This document shows, piece by piece, positions 4,677 to 8,362 of a stretch of DNA of 8,362 bases. This DNA comes from Planctomycetaceae bacterium. Its GTDB lineage: Bacteria; Planctomycetota; Planctomycetia; Planctomycetales; Planctomycetaceae. The first letter of the stretch is position 1. The number at the start of each line of letters is the position of its first letter. The stretch is from NCBI GenBank assembly GCA_947463775.1, contig CANHVD010000229.1:1-8362 (forward strand). The letters run 5' to 3'. The position numbers and the translations under genes are program-made. A model generated the notes under the pieces. It was not told the DNA's origin and did no database searches. It saw only the letters and a list, made by a program, of their open reading frames with translations.

Positions 4677-6818
4677 TCAATACTGGTTCGCAAATCTTTG
4701 AGGATCTTTGTTGAACATCGCCATGGTTTCACGTGATCGGAAAAGATAGAGACGATCGCGGTACCACAATGCGTAGTCCAGCATGCCTTGTTCTTCTTCA
4801 CCACTGTTAACCAACAGGACAACGTCGCTGCCACCGGCGGCCGGAGCGTAACGAGAAGGGTCGGCTTCAAACGCGGTCCTGGCTTCTGCTGAAGAGAACG
4901 TATAAGTCTGGAGTCCAAAGGTTGCAGTGAATTGCGGATTCGTATCGATCAGTTCTCGACGGTCGCGAAGTTCCACAGGGCAGAACCCTTTGAAGCCCGC
5001 CTGGCCAGATCGCGACTGGATCTGTCGCTGCTGATGAGAGCGTCGATCCTGTTCAGCGATCTGCTGTAGTCGCTCCGCATCTACACTCCTGAGAGGGGCA
5101 CCAGAAGCTTCAGCAGCAACCGGTGGAGTAGATTCCTGCTGTTCCGGAATGTTTACGAGAGGTGCAGTTCCTTTCGCATCGGCTGCATCCTGAGCATCCA
5201 ACTCGGGAAAGTCGATGTCAGGAGCTGTCGTGATTTCCGTATCCGCAGTTTCTACAGCATCATCAACAGTGGGCAAATCGATCGCGGGAAGGCTTTGTCC
5301 AAACTCTTCCACCGGTGCGATGGCATTTCCCAGTGCCTCTGCCGTCTCAGCAGCCGCTCCGGCAGCGGGGAGTGCTTTTTTCACAATAGTCTTTGCCGAG
5401 TCAGCGCTGAACATCTCTTCGTCGGACGTGTTGAGTCGAATACCTGTCAAAGGATTCTTCGACTTGGCTTCTTTTGCCAGCTCCTTCGCTTCTTCCACGA
5501 ACGGGTTTTCTGCCAAAGAATTCGCCGCCGCTGCAGAGGCTGTTGCTGACTTTTCCACGACTGTAGTAGTCGCTGCTTCGGCAGCCTGAACAGTCTCTTC
5601 CAGCTTCGGAGTTGCCAGCGAATCAAGATCCAGAGAATCATTGGCGTCCGCGGCCAATTCGGATTCGCTGAACGGATCCACGAAGCCATCCTCATTCGGT
5701 TTCGCAGGAGCCTTGGGCTCAGCCATCGCAGGCTTGGGATTCGGAACTGACTGAGCTGTGGCAGGTGACTTAACCTGAGGTATGGTTGTCTGCACCTCGT
5801 TCAGATTCTTTTTCACAGACGGCATGAACGCAGGTGCGGTGCCGGGCTGAATAAACTGCTGAGCACTCGCGACCGGTTGAGGCGGTGCAGATGCTCGTGG
5901 GTTGCGAGGTGATGAACTCGCCGCGACCGGTACCGCAGGGACCGGTTGCGAGGGCTGGCTGGCCGCTCGAACCTGTCCATTGGTTGCAGTGGCCTGGGCA
6001 GTTCGAACTGGCACCGACTTTGTTGGAGCATTGCTCTGAGGGGCCGTGTTTTTGACTTGCGACTGACTTCCGACGGCGGGGCGAGCATTTGCCGCAGGCA
6101 CAGGTCGACTCTGGCTTGCGAGATGGCTTTGCATGCCGTTCTGCGCCGCGTTTTGTTTCCCGTTCTGCATCGTCTGAACGCCCGATGGACGATTCTGCAT
6201 GGCTGCTGGCTGCCCCTGAGGCTTCGGAGCCTGAGCAACGCTGGATCCGCCTGAAGGAGGAGCCGGTGGTGGTTCTACATAGCCGGGTGGAACTGGTGGA
6301 ACCACAGCAGCATCGGCGGCTTTCTTGTTCTGGCCGGTAATGCCGCCCATAAACTTCTGCAGGAAGTTTTTCTTTGCTGGCTGCTGTGCTTTCGCAGGGG
6401 CTTTCGTTGATGCTTGCTGCATACCCGCCTGAGGCGATGAATTCTTCTGAGCAGAAGTTGGCTGCGAGTAGCTCTGAGGTTTGCCGGTCTGCTGGCCCCC
6501 TGGTCGCTGAGTTGGCCGGACATTATTCATCTGCTGCCCCTGAGCATTCGGCAGATCTCGAGGATTCATCGAGGGCATCGGCTGGCCACTCTCCTCGAAC
6601 ATCTTCTTCAGTTCTGCAGTCACAGCAGGATTGGCCTGAGCTGGCTGTCCCTGCTGAGCCGGCTGATACTGAACTCGCTGAATCCCGGAAGTCGATGGCG
6701 AAACGGTGATTTCGAATCCGAGGGCTTGAGATTCCAGTGTGGCTAACAGCGACGCTGTTGAAACAGCCGCAGTCAGAAGTGAGCGGCGAACAAGTCTGCG
6801 TGTTTTCATGAGATCCAT
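4677..6818 (-). CDS. exported Pro/Gln/Ala-rich protein with C-terminal tandem YHS-like modules
   Basis: A 713-residue protein. The start is either the ATG at 6818 or the ATG at 6809 (residue 4); the second has GGATGG five bases upstream and gives a cleaner signal peptide (MKTRRLVRRSLLTAAVSTAS, possible cleavage after QALG), so it may be the true start. Residues about 45-375 are low complexity, rich in Gln, Pro, Ala and Ser and nearly free of acidic residues, with a proline cluster at 173-189. Residues 376-575 switch to an acidic Ala-rich stretch with DPF and NPF motifs (381, 438). Residues 608-713 hold two YHS-like modules: GFCPVEL...TYTFSSAEARTAF..DPSRYAP (608-653) and DYALWYRDRLYLF...TMAMFNKDPQRFA (681-711). 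This matches a planctomycete form of the YHS fold, known otherwise in metal-related proteins. Cys613 is the only cysteine. It is probably an envelope protein with an extended, disordered middle. It ends in a strong terminator and is divergent from sppA. Confidence 0.78.
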   Translation of the reverse strand: MDLMKTRRLVRRSLLTAAVSTASLLATLESQALGFEITVSPSTSGIQRVQYQPAQQGQPAQANPAVTAELKKMFEESGQPMPSMNPRDLPNAQGQQMNNVRPTQRPGGQQTGKPQSYSQPTSAQKNSSPQAGMQQASTKAPAKAQQPAKKNFLQKFMGGITGQNKKAADAAVVPPVPPGYVEPPPAPPSGGSSVAQAPKPQGQPAAMQNRPSGVQTMQNGKQNAAQNGMQSHLASQSRPVPAANARPAVGSQSQVKNTAPQSNAPTKSVPVRTAQATATNGQVRAASQPSQPVPAVPVAASSSPRNPRASAPPQPVASAQQFIQPGTAPAFMPSVKKNLNEVQTTIPQVKSPATAQSVPNPKPAMAEPKAPAKPNEDGFVDPFSESELAADANDSLDLDSLATPKLEETVQAAEAATTTVVEKSATASAAAANSLAENPFVEEAKELAKEAKSKNPLTGIRLNTSDEEMFSADSAKTIVKKALPAAGAAAETAEALGNAIAPVEEFGQSLPAIDLPTVDDAVETADTEITTAPDIDFPELDAQDAADAKGTAPLVNIPEQQESTPPVAAEASGAPLRSVDAERLQQIAEQDRRSHQQRQIQSRSGQAGFKGFCPVELRDRRELIDTNPQFTATFGLQTYTFSSAEARTAFEADPSRYAPAAGGSDVVLLVNSGEEEQGMLDYALWYRDRLYLFRSRETMAMFNKDPQRFANQY

Positions 6819-6845
6819 CCCTGTCTCAACGTTGGCCGGTTCAGA

Positions 6846-7025
6846 TCAACGACCCAAACCAGACTTTGCTTTCATGACGAATGAGTGGCTCGTCCGGAAT
6901 TGCTCCAGCCAATCAGCCACCGCTTTGTCTATCGACGGTTCCGAAAAGTCAGGTCGTTCCAGTTGGTCCGGTTTTGATGACGTTAGGACAGACAGGATGG
7001 CTACGACACTTACAACCAGAATCAT
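6846..7025 (-). CDS. possible small membrane-anchored or exported protein (59 residues)
   Basis: The ATG at 7025 opens a 59-residue frame ending in TGA at 6846-6848, 27 bases before the start of the YHS gene on the same strand. The N-terminus is strongly hydrophobic (MILVVSVVAILSVL, 1-14), as in a signal peptide or anchor. The rest is polar and charged and looks like a folded small domain or helix (SIDKAVADWLEQF, 31-43). An in-frame extension upstream adds a basic stretch (KRRLASSLR) that would make an even better signal sequence but has no standard start codon. A GAGGAGG run lies 18 bases before the ATG, too far for an ideal ribosome site; this is the main weakness. The position suggests a small gene leading the YHS operon. 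No family is recognised. It could be chance open frame in a promoter region. Confidence 0.4.
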   Translation of the reverse strand: MILVVSVVAILSVLTSSKPDQLERPDFSEPSIDKAVADWLEQFRTSHSFVMKAKSGLGR

Positions 7026-7054
7026 CCGTAGACTTGATGCAAGCCTCCTCTTTT

Positions 7055-7065
7055 CACACAGTGTG
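7055..7065. promoter_or_regulatory. 11-base palindrome upstream of sppA
   Basis: CACAC-A-GTGTG is a perfect dyad with a single central base, 68 bases upstream of the sppA ATG and 30 bases upstream of the small minus-strand ORF. It has the size and symmetry of a dimer-binding operator between divergent genes. No specific regulator is recognised and a match of this length can occur by chance. Confidence 0.25.
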
Positions 7066-7094
7066 CAGATGTTCGTGCAAGTGAGGGATGTGTT

Positions 7095-7109
7095 CGGCAG
7101 CCTCTGCCG
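7095..7109 (+). promoter_or_regulatory. GC-rich hairpin in the sppA leader
   Basis: CGGCAG (7095-7100) and CTGCCG (7104-7109) form a perfect 6-bp stem with a CCT triloop. It ends six bases before the AAGGTG ribosome site (7116-7121) of sppA. No T tract follows, so it is not a terminator. It could affect translation or mRNA stability; the effect is not proven. Confidence 0.4.
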
Positions 7110-7132
7110 GTCTTCAAGGTGAATAGATCACG

Positions 7133-8173
7133 ATGACTCAGGAAAAAGTAGTTCGAGCCGGTGAAACAGCTTCAGTCAGTGGTTCCACGGTCTTTGTTAG
7201 AGTTGACACATCGCCGGAAAACTCGGGAAAACGATGGCTTCGACGCATTGTTCTTAGCCTTCTGCTGGTTTCAATAATCCTGAACCTGTGGTTCATTCTG
7301 GACCCGCTGTCGTATTCGCCTCGAGGGATTCCTGAGCAACATTTCTCTGGCGACAGTGGTGCCAAAGATCGTATTGCGATTATCAACTTCGAAGGCACGA
7401 TCAGTCCGCCCTTTACCGAACGCTGGCTGAAACAGATCAAACGCGCGACGGAAGATGAGACGATCAAAGGCGTTGTGATGGTGATCGATAGCCCAGGTGG
7501 ATTTGTGGCCGATAGCCATCAATTGCTGCGGAAGATCCAGGAGCTGTCCAAAGCCAAACCTGTCTACGTAGCCATGAAACGCATCGCGGCTTCAGGAGGT
7601 TACTACATCTCTATGGGGATCGGCGAACAGGGCCGAATCTTCGCCGAGCCCACGACATGGACTGGATCCATCGGAGTCATCATTCCACGATACAACGCTA
7701 CAGAGCTTGTCCAGAAGATTGGCGTCAAATCAGAACCACTTGTGACCGGGCCACTGAAGGATACGCTCAACCCGTTTCGTGACATGACGGAGCAGGAGAC
7801 ACAAGTCTGGGGAGCCATCATGCAGGATGCGTTTGATCGTTTTGTTTCTGTGATCGATGCCGGCCGCAGCCAGCTTGATGATGCCGCGATTCGCAAGCTT
7901 GCGACCGGTCAGATCTACACGGCCAATCAGGCTCTTGAGAATCATCTGGTCGATGAGATCGGCTATACAGAAGATGCTGTTGCCGCCTTGGCGAAGCAAC
8001 TGCAACTCACCAGCTATGATGCTTTCGAGTATCGCTCAACGCCGGGCCTTGTCGACGCTCTAATCGGTTCAAAGGTTTCTGCCGCAGATGCTATCGCTGA
8101 TCAAATCCTTCAGGCCAGCGTGCCGAGAGCGATGTACTACGCGAGCTGGAATCCGTGGGTGCCTGTTCAATAA
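7133..8173 (+). CDS. sppA: signal peptide peptidase SppA, short (36K) type, family S49
   Basis: A 346-residue membrane-anchored serine protease that degrades cleaved signal peptides at the membrane. The ATG at 7133 has AAGGTG eleven bases upstream. After about 34 cytoplasmic residues comes one membrane segment (RRIVLSLLLVSIILNLWFIL, 37-56); the catalytic domain should be extracytoplasmic. S49 landmarks are IAIINFEGTI (81-90), the VIDSPGG block (117-123), the nucleophile Ser154 in AASGGYYIS, the TGSIGV segment (177-182) and the general base Lys209 in GPLKDTLNPFRDMT. The Ser-Lys spacing of 55 fits the single-domain Bacillus-type enzyme, not the double-length Escherichia coli form. A second hallmark, TGQIYTANQALENHLVDEIG (258-277), is complete. 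All catalytic residues are present, so it should be active. The last 55 residues, after about 290, are variable. It stands alone on its strand, divergent from the YHS gene and convergent with the sigma factor gene. Confidence 0.95.
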   Translation: MTQEKVVRAGETASVSGSTVFVRVDTSPENSGKRWLRRIVLSLLLVSIILNLWFILDPLSYSPRGIPEQHFSGDSGAKDRIAIINFEGTISPPFTERWLKQIKRATEDETIKGVVMVIDSPGGFVADSHQLLRKIQELSKAKPVYVAMKRIAASGGYYISMGIGEQGRIFAEPTTWTGSIGVIIPRYNATELVQKIGVKSEPLVTGPLKDTLNPFRDMTEQETQVWGAIMQDAFDRFVSVIDAGRSQLDDAAIRKLATGQIYTANQALENHLVDEIGYTEDAVAALAKQLQLTSYDAFEYRSTPGLVDALIGSKVSAADAIADQILQASVPRAMYYASWNPWVPVQ

Positions 8174-8184
8174 AAAACGTTTTT
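8173..8184. repeat. AT-rich palindrome between convergent stops
   Basis: AAAAACGTTTTT is a perfect 12-base palindrome overlapping the sppA stop codon. It gives T-rich RNA on both strands and could help termination from either side, but it is not GC-rich and no conventional stem precedes it. It is the only structure in the 33-base spacer. Confidence 0.3.
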
Positions 8185-8206
8185 CGAAGTTGAGCGATCC
8201 GTCGAA

Positions 8207-8362
8207 TCACTCATCCTTCATCACTCTCTGCAGGCGTTCGATCAGTTCCTGACGGGCTCGAAAAATCCGACTGCGGACGGTGCCGAGCGGGATGTCGAGA
8301 ATTTCGCCGATCTCTTCATAGGAGAAACCATCGATCTCTTTAAGAACCAGCGGCTGGCGAAA
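8207..8362 (-). CDS. ECF/sigma-70 family RNA polymerase sigma factor, C-terminal region 4 only
   Basis: Only the last 51 residues lie in the window; the gene continues past the right edge. The frame ends at TGA (8207-8209). The sequence reads QPLVLKEIDGFSYEEIGEIL, then DIPLGTVRSRIFRARQEL, which is the sigma region 4 helix-turn-helix that binds the -35 element in RpoE-like ECF factors. The GTVRSRIFRAR recognition helix is textbook. The C-terminus is short (LQRVMKDE), with no extra domain, as in classical ECF factors. Regions 2 and any anti-sigma partner are outside the window, so the subgroup cannot be named. It converges with sppA with 33 bases between the stops. Confidence 0.92.
   Translation of the reverse strand, partial: FRQPLVLKEIDGFSYEEIGEILDIPLGTVRSRIFRARQELIERLQRVMKDE

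Larger units (their letters stand above)
6819..7132. other. divergent intergenic region between the YHS gene and sppA
   Basis: This 314-base region must contain the promoters for both directions. It also holds a possible 59-codon minus-strand gene (6846-7025), an 11-base palindrome CACACAGTGTG (7055-7065) and a hairpin (7095-7109). I could not pick out a convincing -35/-10 pair on either strand. Confidence 0.5.

Noticed and set aside
5215..5589. Plus-strand Ala/Ser-rich ORF of 124 residues
   Set aside because: It is the antisense shadow of the Ala/Glu-rich part of the YHS gene; low-complexity GC-skewed codons keep the opposite strand open.
5800..6700. Possible tandem repeat protein in the middle of the YHS gene
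   Set aside because: The Pro/Gln/Ala/Ser composition is biased but I could find no regular period; it is low complexity, not a true repeat.
6886..6904. TGGCTCG...TTGC resembling a sigma-54 promoter
   Set aside because: The spacing between GG and GC is 13 bases; the sigma-54 element needs 10.

Overview
The window looks like chromosomal DNA of a planctomycete (Planctomycetota). This rests on protein style, not a marker gene: a long exported Pro/Gln/Ala-rich protein ending in tandem YHS-like modules, a short exported secretin-related protein, an atypical sigma-54-activator-like regulator, and moderate GC with loosely packed single-gene units. The assignment is an inference. I see no insertion sequence, prophage, CRISPR array, tRNA or rRNA.

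Layout. The left end carries two + strand genes that may be co-transcribed: the 3' part of a DUF72/YecE-like gene (to 656) and a DUF2585/UPF0314 membrane protein (704-1294). They converge on a minus-strand block read right to left: a 713-residue YHS-like envelope protein (4677-6818) with a strong terminator at 4581-4611, a long non-coding stretch (3956-4676), an AAA+ regulator with a Fis-type DNA-binding tail (2447-3955) with its own terminator, and an exported secretin-like protein (1420-2310) followed by a third hairpin. A probable small membrane ORF (6846-7025, minus) lies just upstream of the YHS gene. On the right, a signal peptide peptidase SppA gene (7133-8173, +) diverges from the YHS unit and converges with the C-terminal end of an ECF/sigma-70-type sigma factor on the minus strand (8207 to the window edge).

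The most interesting item is the AAA+ regulator. It keeps the overall bacterial enhancer-binding-protein plan, including the arginine-finger region, the sensor II motif and the Fis helix-turn-helix. It has lost the Walker A lysine (Thr), the Walker B glutamate (Asn) and the GAFTGA sigma-54 contact loop (DGFPGY), and its receiver domain lacks the acidic pocket. It is therefore unlikely to be a classical sigma-54 activator. Upstream of it lie purine-rich direct repeats, a cluster of TGAATCC boxes and several inverted repeats that could be its control region.

The common theme, by inference, is the cell envelope: exported YHS and secretin-like proteins, a membrane peptidase, a DUF2585 membrane protein and two regulators. 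Nothing in the sequence proves that they act together.
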